From positions 8,928,001-8,992,000 of the forward strand of contig OX442323.1 in NCBI GenBank assembly GCA_949358305.1: 64,000 nucleotides of DNA. Reading direction: 5' to 3'. Positions 23,550 through 35,143 of the stretch are shown here, in pieces. Made by a program: the position numbers and the translations under genes. A model generated the notes under the pieces. The model worked only from the letters and a program-made list of their open reading frames with translations, was not told the DNA's origin and did not search any database. The DNA is from Strigamia acuminata. Its lineage: Eukaryota; Arthropoda; Chilopoda; Geophilomorpha; Linotaeniidae. Positions within the stretch are counted from its first letter, which is position 1. Each line of letters opens with the position of its first letter.

Positions 23550-25016
23550 ATGACTACAGCCATAAAACTTCTTTACGCGTAAGAAATTAATGAATTTACA
23601 TGTATATTAAAAACGTAATTTCTATATTTCTTGACAGAGTAATTATCGTGGGTGCAACTGTCTTAATAAACATACACTACGCTCGTTTATTGCCTCCCAA
23701 AGTGACGTTCTCCGCCAATTTAATCGCCACTCAACAAGTACTAAACATTCAAGACACCTACGTTTTCCTAACGCCCCAGTTCAACGTCGACTGCCGCTGT
23801 AATTGCACTAAAAACAATGGAGATAATAACCATGTAAACCGAGATAAAAACCATGGTTGCTCTATCGCATATCAGAAAACAAGCATGGACAATGACTTCT
23901 GCTCTCCAAACTGTCGAATCAGCGTGATCACAAACAAAAATAGCAAACCAATGACGGCCATCAAACTCAACCAAAATCCACAAATCATAATGAACCACAT
24001 CAAATTTGAAATCGGTCCGCACACATACACGCTCGTCCTTCCACAAGGAATCGACAAACTCATTCTCAACGACGACACTTTGATCACTATCAAAGAAGGA
24101 AATTACATAAGCGGCGCCATTAGCGGATACGACTGGTTCTACGCGGACGACCAATTCAAAAATCTACGAACCACAGATTCCATCAACGAAGCAAATCAAT
24201 TCGACTTGAATAAACTAGGTATAGAAATCAATAAATAACAAAATTCCTTTTTATGTACATACATTTCCAGGCTGGTTCAAACACAGACCGAAACAAACTG
24301 CTTTCGACTGCCCTCTGCCGCAAATTCTGAGCAATTTCAAACTCCTAAACCACAACTGCCGCGACTCGACTTTCGAGCATCATCTGGATGCATCGCACTA
24401 CTACAACCAAAACGGCCTTTTGCAGAACGAAATCGTCAGTCAGTCCATCCAGCAGCTGTCCCGAGTACCTATCGACGACGTAGACGTTGATCTAGGCGGG
24501 AAAATCGTTACCATTACGTACAAAAACTCCTCACCAAAACATGTTGAAATGTCCCTCCTAGCGTGGAAAGACGGAATCAAATTCGCCGCTTCCATTAGCA
24601 TCGATCAATTCGCAAACCGACTGCTCATTTTAAATATAATGGAAACAATAATCGATCAAGTAATAGTGGACGTACACGTACCAGGCTCGTCGGTTTACAC
24701 CATGACAATCCACCATAATGGGCAACACAAGGAGTACAGTAGAAGTTTAAGTTCTAACGTAGTTGGTGACCAATGGCTTTGCGTTTATCCATTGAGAAAC
24801 AAGAGCAGAGAAACTTGCAGAAACACAGTGTCGAGTACGCACACGTTTCCCAGTCCAATATTAGACGCTAAACGAGCTCGATTAAGTTCTAATTCCGAAA
24901 GTATTGATGAAAATGATGGGGATACGAGTCGAGGAAATTCGGGGAATTTTCTAGCTCCAGACATTGTCATCTTCGTTTCATTCCTTTGTTTGTTTGCTTT
25001 AAGTGCTGTATATTAA
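23550..25016 (+). CDS. Orphan surface protein, possibly GPI-anchored
   Basis: Three exons, 23550-23578, 23638-24218 and 24271-25016 (451 aa). The N-terminus is a hydrophobic leader (about residues 8-27). The last 18 residues are hydrophobic (DIVIFVSFLCLFALSAVY) with nothing after them, preceded by a Ser/Asn/Gly-rich stretch, which is the layout of a GPI-attachment signal. The ectodomain has a CRCNC cluster, about ten other cysteines and several N-glycosylation sequons (NCT, NSS). I recognise no family. Codon use and clean splice junctions argue that it is a real gene. It lies upstream of the protease gene in the same direction. Confidence 0.75.
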
Positions 25017-26166
25017 CTCTCGCTACAAATGCAAGGTTGGGTCCTTAAGAAAGTCGTCCCACAGATCACGGCTTGCATGGCCGAAACTCCAGTTAAGAAT
25101 TTGTCAGTGCGACAGGATGAAAATTGGCACCCTTTGTGTTCTAGCAAAAATTAATTTTTTTATTGCCACATCATATACTTGAAAAATTGAATTAACGTAT
25201 GCGATTAGCGCCAGTAGGCACATGTTTGTTGTTGGTAAATAATTAGTTCAAACTTGAAGAACAATAATTGATTGATATATTATTCACTTAACAATCACAG
25301 GTTACATCAATGGCAGGGTTTACAATTACGTCATGATGACGTCACACCAGTTCGAAAACGAGGCTAAGGGGTATAAACAAACCCAAACAACATAGAATTC
25401 ACGGTAAAATGTACATGAATTCTGATTATTACTGTGCAAAATTTTATTTTAAAGATGTATCACACATTTTAAAACATTTTGTGTGTTTATTCACACAGTT
25501 TTACTTGTTTTTAAACATTTTACATATTTTTTCATTGGTTTTAAATATTTTTTCCACCAAGTGTGTGATATCCCACAATGCAATGTTAAAACAAAAAATA
25601 ATCTTGAACCCATATGAATTATATAAGCACGTTCATAAAGTCACCTAAAATTGTTGGTTTAAAAAATATAAACGAGTTTAAATGACTTTTTGAATGCGCT
25701 TGCGCTGTTACAAGTTTTTCTGCTCAATCTGCAAATTCATGTATTCAAAATAAATATATTTTTTAAATTAAAATTTATTTATTTATTTTTGTGTGATATT
25801 GATATCCCAAAGCTGAAACTTTTCGTGCACATAATTTCTATTTATTCCCGCTGCGTGATATATTATTTGTTACATCACCAAATAAAAATCCTCATTATTT
25901 CGGTTAGATCATGCAGATTAGACGCAATTCTAATATGCAATATCATCACTAATTTAAACAACTCATCAACATGACGAACCCCAGAATAAAAGTCTTATCT
26001 ACGTAAATCGGAGATTTAGATTATGAAAACGCGCTTTCGCTCATCCATCGATCGGAAGCGAATCATTTGGTGCATTCATCATGGCCATTGTACGGCTCGC
26101 ATCCTTCCTCCGGCCACCGTTTCCGCCGTTTCCGCCAATTCCACCAAAAATTACCACTTCGCCATC
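25017..26166. other. Intergenic with an isolated promoter-like element
   Basis: AT-rich. Contains a CRE palindrome and a TATA box (25337-25377) but no ORF of note after them. It may be the distal promoter of the protease gene, joined through a non-coding 5' exon. Confidence 0.5.
25337..25377 (+). promoter_or_regulatory. CRE palindrome plus TATA box
   Basis: TGACGTCA at 25337-25344 is followed 28 bp later by TATAAA at 25372-25377. The arrangement is that of a CREB-type promoter with a start near 25405. The nearest downstream start codon with a gene model is at 26167. Confidence 0.45.
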
Positions 26167-29100
26167 ATGCCTCCCAAGCTCAACATAATAACTTTTCTGC
26201 TCCAACTGATCGTGGCACAAACTCAGGTAAAAATCGAAACAAAAACAAACAAAATATCAATTTCACTTGACACATTTCACCCATAGGACTTTAGCAATGA
26301 AATTCACACGCACATGACAGAAAGCGAACTGCACTCCACTTTCGGGAGCCACCACGACCAAAGTAAACAAAAAAACAAACAAAACCCACCCAAAAAATCA
26401 ATTTTACACGTCTAAATATTCAACAAATCGAATTTGACCTTCAGTTTTTCAACCCAACACGGCACATCCGCACCAAAGTGTTAATCAAATTCAAATTTGT
26501 CCATTTTTGATCCAAAGTCCCACAATACGAAGCGGCTAAGGTCACGTTGCATCACGTCAACAGGCGACATTTATCCGAATTTCGACCCAACCGAGCCAAC
26601 TATCACTTGTTGGCGGTCGTCGAGACTGCCAATGCGACGATGCACTTGCATCTGACACGACGAAAGTACGAATAAGTGAATAAGAGAGAGACAAAACGTT
26701 TCACTGTACCTTTGGCATGAATTTGTTCTTCCTCGTCCGCAGAAATATTGTCGCTTCGACGTTCGAGATTGAAGTGCACCACCGTAATTACACCGAAGTC
26801 GTAACGGCTGACCAGCTGGCTCTGCCCGAATGTTTGTTCCACGGCCATGTCAAACAGGGTGGTCAAGCTGCAGTGTCCACGTGCTCTGAAAAAGGAATGG
26901 TTCGTATATCAACACCAAACATCGAAAACGGCTAAAATGTCACGCAAAATCAGCGAAATTGTCACAATTTTGCGCACAAAACGCCTAAAAATGGCATTTC
27001 CGTGCACAAAATTGCAGTTTTGCGTCCCAAAAAATTGTTTTCGGATTTTTCTTACAAATATGTCTCCTAGATCGGATTAATAATAACGCGAGAAAGACAC
27101 TACATTTTGCAACCAATTCCTCCGAGATTATTGGGCATTGTCGGCGTATCCCACATCATGTACCAAAAAACTGATCCACATTTCTGTCCTCACAAATGTA
27201 TACAGTAATAACCCAAAAAACAAACGCACAAATCGACATAAATCTCCATTTTCTTGCGCAATAGTTGACAAAACGATGGTCGCACCCGAAGACGACACAA
27301 CCAACGACGACACAACGAACAAAATTGACGAACCCGATCAAATAAGACGCGCCAAAAGAGCATCGAGCAGCGACAAAGTGGTAGAAACGGCAGTTTTCGT
27401 CGACGATGTAATGTACTCGAGCATCAAGAAAGACTTCAAGTCAAACGCCATCGAAGCCATTCGAGATGTCGTTTTCACAATGATCAACGCCGTAATTTAT
27501 TCCCCTTTCCAAAATTCATTTCAATTAACAGTTTATGTCACAAACAGGTGCAACTGCTGTACAACCAACCGAATCTAAACCGAAAATTCAACTTCGTGCT
27601 GGTCAAAGTCGCCGTCATAACATCGGCCACCGTAAGCCTATTTTCCCCACTTGCGCGCAATTTCGGTCTAAAAATGCCGTTTTCACTCGTTTATCCTCGC
27701 AGAAAGGCCCCAGCAAGGCCGACGGAGACATCAAAAACTATTTACTCAATTTCTGTAAATGGCAAAGTAATAATAATCCCGGAAATGATCGAAACAGTAA
27801 ACACTGGGATAACGCCATCATGCTTTCGGGGTACTGCGCATGCGCCGCCGAATACCAAGAATTTATTTCAACTTGTTTCTTCTTTTCAGGCTTAATTTAT
27901 ACCAAGGTTCACCGAGCAATCACAGAGTTATAGGTACGTAACGAGCTTTACAAAAGTTCCATCTATTTTTCCCGTAAATAATAACAAAATGTTGATGCCG
28001 GCGTGAAAAGAAATAGGCGGAAATTCCATTGCGGTGAATGGAAAGCGAGACCAAGGTTGCTTCCGTTCGGGGTGTGAACCTTAAATTAAATATCATATGG
28101 GAAAAATCAACCCCGAAACGGAAATCAAATCTAAATGTTCATTCTTTCAGGCTTAGCATGGGTCTCTGGAATGTGCAGGCCGACTTATAGTTGCTGCATT
28201 AATGAAGGAAATAACTTCGAAACTGTTTTTGTTATTTCGCACGAACTTGGCCACAAGTAAGTATCAAAGAAAACATAACATTAGGAGCACGCAAAGTATC
28301 TGTTTCAATGCTTATTGCTAGATTTCGTTAAACCTGTATCCTTCGCCCAGGGTCAGCTGGTAAATTAAAATGATTAGATAAACCGTAGCATGTGCATGAA
28401 TGAAGCGGAGATTTCAAAATGGCCGCGAAAGAGGTCATTGCTAATGCAAATTTTTAGTCAGGGGCTGTCCATAAATTACGTAACGCCAATTTTGGGCATT
28501 TTAGACCCCCTCCCCCCCCCTCTGTAACAAGGCCGTAACAAATTCCCAAACCCCCACCCCCCTAATTACGTAATAAAACTGAAATTACCCCCAAAAAATT
28601 TTCAAAAATCAGTCACAAAACTGCGATATTTTCAATTTTAAAACATTCAAAAAAAATTTTTTAATGACCGTAACATTATTAAGAACCCTCCCCTCTCCCT
28701 TACTAATGACCCATAACAAAATCTGAAACCCCCTCCCCCCCCCCCCTTGGAGCATTATGTAATTTATGGACAACCCCTCAGTGATGTAAAAAGTGGAAAA
28801 TTACCGGATTGGCTTGGCTATTTTCAGTTACAGTAGAGTTATAAGTTCTTCACTATATGGTACTTATAGGCATAACGGGGGTTTTTATAAGGGAAAAGTA
28901 CCTGCCGCAAACTGTATAACAACATACACCAGGGCTTTTTCACTCGCGACCCCTTTATGTCCAAGAAATTTTTCTCCAATCCCATGTACCGTTTATTAAG
29001 TGGTACAAAATGGCAAAGTGTTTTTAGGGTTATTTTGCCCACAGTTTAAGAAACCCTGTCATGTATCATAATACACCTCTAAAAATGGGTTGTGTCTTAC

Positions 29101-31162
29101 AATCGATGTCTTATAATCGAAGAAATACAGTAGGTAGTTAAAACCAGCACAAGATATAAACTATATACTCTGGCCATGTGTAAGTTTGGCCTAAATCCGA
29201 GCATCATAACTCACTCTGTGCTGCCACCAGGAAAAATAGTTCAGAGTTTATTGCTTGCTTCTTCCAGAAATCTTAGAACGTTCGCTTACTATTTTCAGTA
29301 GATCGGTTGCAATCCTGGTGTTTGGATCTATTTTTTTGTATCACTACACCAGAGAAAAGGCTCTGATTTAGGCCAAACTTACACATGGCCAGAGTGTACT
29401 TCAAACTTTACACAAAATCGGCTTAAACAGAAACTTTGAATGAACCTATTGATTTTAACAAATCTAATTCTTACCTCATAATAATTTCAGTCTTGGCATG
29501 CACCATGATGGAGACAAAAATAAGTGCAATGGTGAAACGCACATCATGTCTCCTTCACTGGGTCCGGGCAAAATCCGTTGGTCAAGCTGTAGTAAAACTT
29601 ATTTAGATAATTTCGTCAAGTAAGAACAAAATTACAAAAAATACACACACACCTTTCTTTCACGTTCTTCCTTCATTGCAGAACCAAAGCAGCATCGTGT
29701 TTGGGCGATGCAGGAACAATAACGGCAGAGCTGAACCACGTCACAGCAGGCGGTCTACCGGGAGAACGATTCGATATCAAAGACCAATGCCGCAAAGCAT
29801 TTGGAAAATCTTACACACCCCACACCACATCCAAGAAGCCTTTCGATGTAATTCAACCTTGCATGCCCCGGCGGATCATGCATTTGGAGGCTCCTAAGCG
29901 CAACCGGATTTCCAGTTCCGGATTACCGAATAGGCAGAGTAGGCACAGGCTTATGGGCCCCATGCCTTTCAGGGGCCCCGCGACAATTTTTAACTCACAA
30001 AACAAAAGATTTTTTGTGATAGTGACGAAAAAATGCCCAAAAAGAAAGAAATATTTTTTTAGGCCCAAAGCAGGGCCCGCACACAGTGGCGAATCTAGCA
30101 CCCGGCTATTGGGGCTTGAGCCCTGGGTCCCCAAATTCTAGGGGGCCCCCGAGACTCTGGGCCATGTACTAAAAAAAGAAGAAAGGTGCTATTAAAAATT
30201 TTGAGAAAGGGGCCCTGAAGAAACCTCAAGCCCCGGGCCCCCGAAAAGTTAGATCCGCCCCTGCCCGCACAGGTACCTGATGAAGTACATCTTCATGCAA
30301 CAAGGGAGCGCCAAAATACAACCTAAACACAAGCGCCTCCCACCCATGGGGGCACCAAAATACTACTAATGGTGGCTCTTGCCCTACACACACGCGCTTC
30401 TTGAGTCTGTACGTTGATCCGCCATTATTATTTTGACATATTTTGGTCACTAGATGGTGCTGATTGCTTAATCCAGTAGAATAATTAAATTTTTTCAGAG
30501 CATATGCCGAGAGCTTTGGTGTTTGGGCCAAGGATATGTCAAACGTGCCCATCCAGCGTTGGACGGCTCGACCTGTGCTAAAAATAAGGTTTTTCGAATA
30601 AAATCATAATTTGACATTGAATTTACAACTATTGCATTCAGATTTGTAGATACGGTGATTGTGTTACGGATGATCGACCGGCTAGTCAGCGCGGGAAAAG
30701 CAAGGCGAAAGGAAGTTAGTAAACCAAACTCTTGTTGAGGATGTAATTCACTTCTCTTCTTAACCCTATATCCCACCACAATCATGGCCGCACTACTTTA
30801 CACTGGTTTTTGTATTCTTATAAAACTGGTTGCAAGTTATGATAGCGAGAAGACTTGTTTGATCAAAGGCCTAGACAGTAATTGATTACGAGCAAATGAA
30901 TGATTGACATTGACTGCGGTTGAATTTGCAGACTGGAGGGAAGAAGCCACAACTAAACCAACATCTTTTTTTGGGAAGGTGAAGGGCAAAGCACAGCAGG
31001 TTTGGGACAAGATTAAGTCTTGGGGGAGTGAGTAAATATCAAATTTTTTTTTTAAAAACCCAGCTTTAGATCTTCGGAACTTTTAGCGGCGATTGTAGAA
31101 ATTATTGAACACAATTGATGGTGGAATTCAACTAATCTTTCTGTTTCTTTTTTTAAGGATGA
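26167..31162 (+). CDS. Secreted ADAMTS-like zinc metalloprotease without TSP1 repeats
   Basis: Sixteen exons: 26167-26226, 26287-26362, 26518-26665, 26743-26899, 27071-27197, 27265-27491, 27548-27631, 27703-27830, 27890-27933, 28151-28256, 29491-29619, 29682-29847, 30499-30588, 30642-30714, 30932-31027 and 31158-31162 (571 aa). Signal peptide; a propeptide with the ADAMTS-type ECLFHGHV ... STCSEKG block; a furin-like site RRAKRA; a reprolysin domain from VETAVFV with zinc motif HELGHNLGMHHD and the Met-turn HIMSPSL; then a short disintegrin/cysteine-rich part (CRELWC ... CRYGDC). No thrombospondin repeat is visible, unlike vertebrate ADAMTS. The layout is reminiscent of tick salivary metalloproteases. 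The last splice adds only Arg before the stop; without it the protein ends at 31035. Confidence 0.9.
28461..28777. mobile_element. MITE with TCA target duplication
   Basis: Ends GGGGCTGTCCATAAATTAC and GTAATTTATGGACAACCCC are inverted copies, flanked by TCA at 28458-28460 and 28778-28780. It lies in the protease intron that splits the zinc motif. Confidence 0.8.
29168..29396. mobile_element. MITE with 36-bp inverted ends, TA duplication
   Basis: CTCTGGCCATGTGTAAGTTT (left) is the complement of the right end, with TA at 29166 and 29397. Its right half resembles 19190-19243 in the receptor gene (CTGGTGTTT ... CACTACACCAG). Same protease intron as the previous MITE. Confidence 0.82.
30084..30263. 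mobile_element. hAT-type MITE, second family
   Basis: Starts CAGTGGCGAATCTAG and ends in GATCCGCCCCTG. A perfect 8-bp duplication CCCGCACA lies at 30076-30083 and 30264-30271. Located in the protease intron 29848-30498. Confidence 0.88.
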
Positions 31163-32332
31163 AGATTGCATCGAGTTCAACTCGTAAATTTATTTAATTA
31201 AATTAATAAATTATTAGGAGAATTTGTGTTTGCAATTATTTCTCGACTTAAACATCTTGTAGTTTTAATTACATACCGTATTCGTTTTGTCACCCATTCA
31301 TTGATAAGGAATAATTCATTCAGCGCCGGTGAAATTTGTTTGGATGCTGATGGTGAATGCTTCGTTGTAAACCATAATCACTAAAAATATAATGTAATAG
31401 GAGTATTAATCACACTATTATAAGACTATTACTTTCCTATTTCGAGAATAAAGTAATATTTTCACCGTTGGGATTTATGATTTCAAAAACACTACATGCA
31501 CGACGCCATCTTTGTATTTTGCATCACGAGTCACGTGGATGGTAAACGATGATAGCGTCGCGGTGTGTGAACTTTTTGAATCACAGAAATATTGCCTTTT
31601 ATAGAATGTTACGTCAACATTCTATTTCCCCATATAAGGAGCACTATCTCGTCTAATCCCATGACATAAAATAAAATTATTCTTTAATAGCAGTTCAAAA
31701 TGAAAATAAAAAAAAAGGATTATTATAGCAATTTAAAAATACCTTCACATAAATATACATTTCATACAGTTATCTTAATTAAATGGCCGTTGGTCATTCA
31801 GCTGCATGTTTATGTATGTTTATGTGGTGAGGACCACAACCCAAAGTCGAAGGATACGAGAAAAAATTGCGACCTTGCATAATTATTTCCGTCTGGGTCA
31901 AGTTCAGCTCATTATGCTGATTTATATGTTTTTGCAAATGAAATATGAAAGGAAAAAGTGGCCATTAAAAATGTACATAAATGTTTTCGCTGGCATTCCT
32001 GAATAAAAGTGAAAATCAACATTTATTTCTAATAAAAAGTTTAAATTTTTAATTCCATTTAACATTTGAATAATAAATTCCACATTTTTGACTAGTTGTT
32101 CATTTTGATTAATACATTTCAATTGAAATTACACTTTGAGTGACAATAAACAATAAATATAAACACTAACGATAAAAAATTATGTAAATAACAAAACAAT
32201 TCCCTGTAAAATCAACGTGGCAGTGAGAATATCTGAGTATTCACTTGAACTGAGAAGGAAATAAATAAATAAATATTTTTTTTTTGTTTATTCCAGTCAC
32301 CTTTTCCTTATACGATTTTTTTTTTTAAAAAT
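31163..32332. other. Intergenic, no gene seen
   Basis: AT-rich. Small frames near 31700-32120 have no splice or homology support. It holds the 3' ends of two convergent genes. Confidence 0.6.
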
Positions 32333-33062
32333 TTAATCTCCTTCAGCGGCAACCCAATCAACCGTCGAAGTGTTTTCAACTTGAAAATCATCCGATTCAA
32401 TCATCGGATCAACATCGTTCTCCTCGCAAACAAATTGATGACAAAAATCCTCGAGTTGCTTAGCAACCATCGCTTCCTTGAGGATTTCAACACTCGGTTT
32501 CCATTTTGCCGGCAAAAGAATGCGCAACATGCTGAAAAATTAAAAAAAAATTAAAAAAATTTTTTTTTTTTAAATTTAATTGCATCAACATATACTTGAG
32601 AACTGTTTCCTGTTTGTCTGCATTTCCGACTTTCTTCACGTCGGCCGCTAACTTACACGCCGTGTGATTGACGCAGCTCCAATCACTCTCGATCGCGTCG
32701 AGTATTTTCCTCGTCAAATGCGCCGCTTCTTCCGTCAACGGCATCGACATCGCCGCCTGCTGAGTTTTGACATTCACTTTGACATTCGGTTGACTCTGCG
32801 CGCCAGCAGTGCTCGCACTGAACCTCAGCATGCGAAACGGCAGCAGAAAGATGAAAAAAGTCAAAGCGAACAAAACCGCGACAACATTCGGCATGTCGAA
32901 GATCTGCGAGCGAGTCAACGACGACCCGCGAGACCCGAACGAAAAAAGAGCTCTCGGTGCCCGCGAATCCCCGACATCGTCCGTCGAACAAAACGTCGAC
33001 ACAACCAAAACCGAGAAAAATGCGAAAAAACTAAAAACAAATTCAACAAAATTGCATCTCAT
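32333..33062 (-). CDS. Four-cysteine (DM4/12-like) membrane protein
   Basis: Two exons on the minus strand, 33062-32596 and 32531-32333 (221 aa). A strong signal peptide (about 1-25) precedes an Arg/Ser-rich stretch. A membrane helix follows (near residues 69-90, VVAVLFALTFFIFLLPF). The C-terminal domain reads SCVNHT-AC ... FCHQFVC, the same four-cysteine layout as the genes at 12779 and 14260. The single intron is again phase 2 and falls between the cysteine pairs. The tail is acidic. The paralogues lie 18 kb away in the opposite orientation, so this is an older family copy. Function unknown. Confidence 0.82.
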
Positions 33063-34271
33063 TAAATCGATACACTGGAAAAAAAAGTAAATTTCCAAAC
33101 ATTTTCAAGTTGGAAATTGATATGGAAAATTGTGAAGATTTGATGGAAATGTGTTGGAAATATCCACATATTTCCAAACTTTAGAGATGATAACTAATAT
33201 TTCCAATAAGTTGTAAATCTTTTGTTTGAAATGTTATGTTTACAATCAGTTTTCTTTCGGATGGAAATGTGTTGTAAATGTCTGAAATGAAAACTTGTCA
33301 TTTCACAATTTTTACAATAATTTCACAATTGTATTTAAAATTTTAAAAAATATTATGTTTTTTAGTATTGGTAGAAAACTTGAAAACATATTGGAAATAT
33401 ATTGAAAATATATTATAAAATTTCAAAATTTCAAAATTGAAACCGCTTGTAAAGTTATTGTAAAAAAAAGTCACGTAAATGGTCTCTTTCCTAAATTGTA
33501 AACATGTTGAGAAAAAACTAATTTCCAATTAATCGTAAATCTAATTCCCAAAGTTATAAATATTTACAATTCTTTACAAGTGATTAAATCTGCTTGTTTT
33601 TCCCAGTGATAAATCAATATAAAATTCAATAAGACGTACGTGAAGTGAGCGATCGCGATCATGTTGATAGATTTCGTCGATGGGAGGCGAAAGCGCGGAG
33701 TGGCCAGCGCGGTCGATTTCACCTGGTTATCACCTGGGCGAGTGGGGCCACGCGAGGCCAATGAGGACGGCGTTCCCTTTGGCCCTAGTTGAACTGATCC
33801 ACCCCCTAGACACCTGTTTCGGGCCTCCCTAACGGCCGGGGTCACGACTTGGCGTCCAAAAGCGAGTAAACAAATCCATTTCATTTCAAATTTGCACGTG
33901 ACTGAAATGCTATGCAATTAATGCCAATACACAGCGACCTCTAAGCGCCATCGACCAAGAAACTTGTTGCCTTGGACACTCGTCAACAAGTACAACACCG
34001 GTGTCAACATGTCTTGAGTGGACGCGAAAAATCGCGAGACAAATGATCGTTTCGTAAGCGAAGGTACGTGATCGCTGCGATTAGTGATTGATTGATCCAA
34101 CGGTTAATCAAACGTGTGGGAATGAAGGGAAACAAATCGTGTCACGTGATTTTCGTGGTTTGTTGTGGAAAATCGATGATTTTGCGGGAGGGGAAAAGGG
34201 CGCTTGGGTTGTTTGACCTCACGGTGAGTAATTGTGGCGTTTTTTGGTGTTTTGCAGACGGCTCGATAGAT
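33063..34271. other. Intergenic between divergent genes
   Basis: Holds a MITE-like repeat (33073-33608). A GC-richer stretch (33650-33850) contains two inverted GGTTATCACC/GGTGATAACC-like strings and CCAAT. A likely 5' UTR intron of the 34272 gene ends at the AG before ACGGCTCG (about 34257). Confidence 0.5.
33073..33608. mobile_element. Probable MITE rich in TTGGAAAT units
   Basis: The element opens CACTGGAAAAAA and closes TTTTTCCCAGTG. The body is packed with degenerate TGGAAAT/TTTCCAA/TTGTAAAT words in both orientations. The target duplication is unclear. Confidence 0.55.
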
Positions 34272-34892
34272 ATGGACGTGTTGGCAGACCAGAAGTTGTG
34301 GCTGATCGGCATTTCGGAGAAGCGCGACAGAAAAGGACACGATTATTGCATCCGGGAGCTGAAATTCGAACTGGAGGCGGAAGAAATGTTGTTGGGGGTC
34401 AAGGTTTTGGCTTTCTACTTCACCTCGTCGCATTTCGGACGATATTTCACCAAGGAGTTGGGCGAGTTTTATAAATACGTGCGCAAGAAGTATCATCTCT
34501 ATTTCCAAGTGGTTTTCGTCTCGTGTGATCACTCGCAGGAGGAGATGATGGGTTCGATTAAAATACACGAGAATTGGGTTGCCGTCAAATACGACGATCC
34601 ACTAAGGTAGAAAAAAATTAAAAATAATTTTAAAAATTCTAATTTTATTTTTTTATTTTTTTTTAGATTGCGTTTGAAGGAAAAATACAATATTAAGGAT
34701 TCGCAGCGGCTGCCCAAGTTGGTGGTGGTGGAGATAAATGGGCGCGTGATCACCCACGAGGGGCGTTGGGACGTGTTTGTGGCGGGCGAGTCGGCCATTG
34801 AAATGTGGCTCAAAGGTCAAGCGGCGGTGCCCAGGTGGAACTTTGAAAATTGTTGTATGAAGCATAAGAGCAAGATTTGCGAGATTATGTAA
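34272..34892 (+). CDS. Nucleoredoxin-like protein lacking the catalytic cysteines
   Basis: Two exons, 34272-34606 and 34667-34892 (186 aa). Thioredoxin-like fold of the nucleoredoxin/tryparedoxin family: AFYFTSSHFGRYFTKELGEFY aligns to [21 protein letters not shown]-type sequences in its paralogues, so W-C-x-x-C is replaced by H-F-G-R-Y. The family's LP-K-L-V-V-V (cis-Pro) strand and GRWDV motif are kept. The single intron has the same phase and position as the last intron of its four paralogues at 38-43.6 kb. It is the only plus-strand member. It is probably a pseudo-oxidoreductase with a binding role (inference). The upstream frame is open, but the AG before GGCTCGATAG favours ATG 34272. 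Confidence 0.85.
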
Positions 34893-35143
34893 TCGATAGT
34901 CATTTTAGAAGTGCACGAGTGGATAAAAAAGCACTCGTTATTAAGTACTCACTGCTTTTTTTTTGAATAAATAAAGAATTCGTGATGCGGTGATTAGTTT
35001 GGTCGAACAGTTAGAAAGATTTTGATTGCGTGATTTTTATTTATTTATTTATTATTAAATTTGAGTGATTTGTTATTAGAATCGTGGGTTTTCAGCGTTT
35101 TCCGGCTGGGTCGTTTCGTCGTGCTAGAATTAATAAAGTGTTG

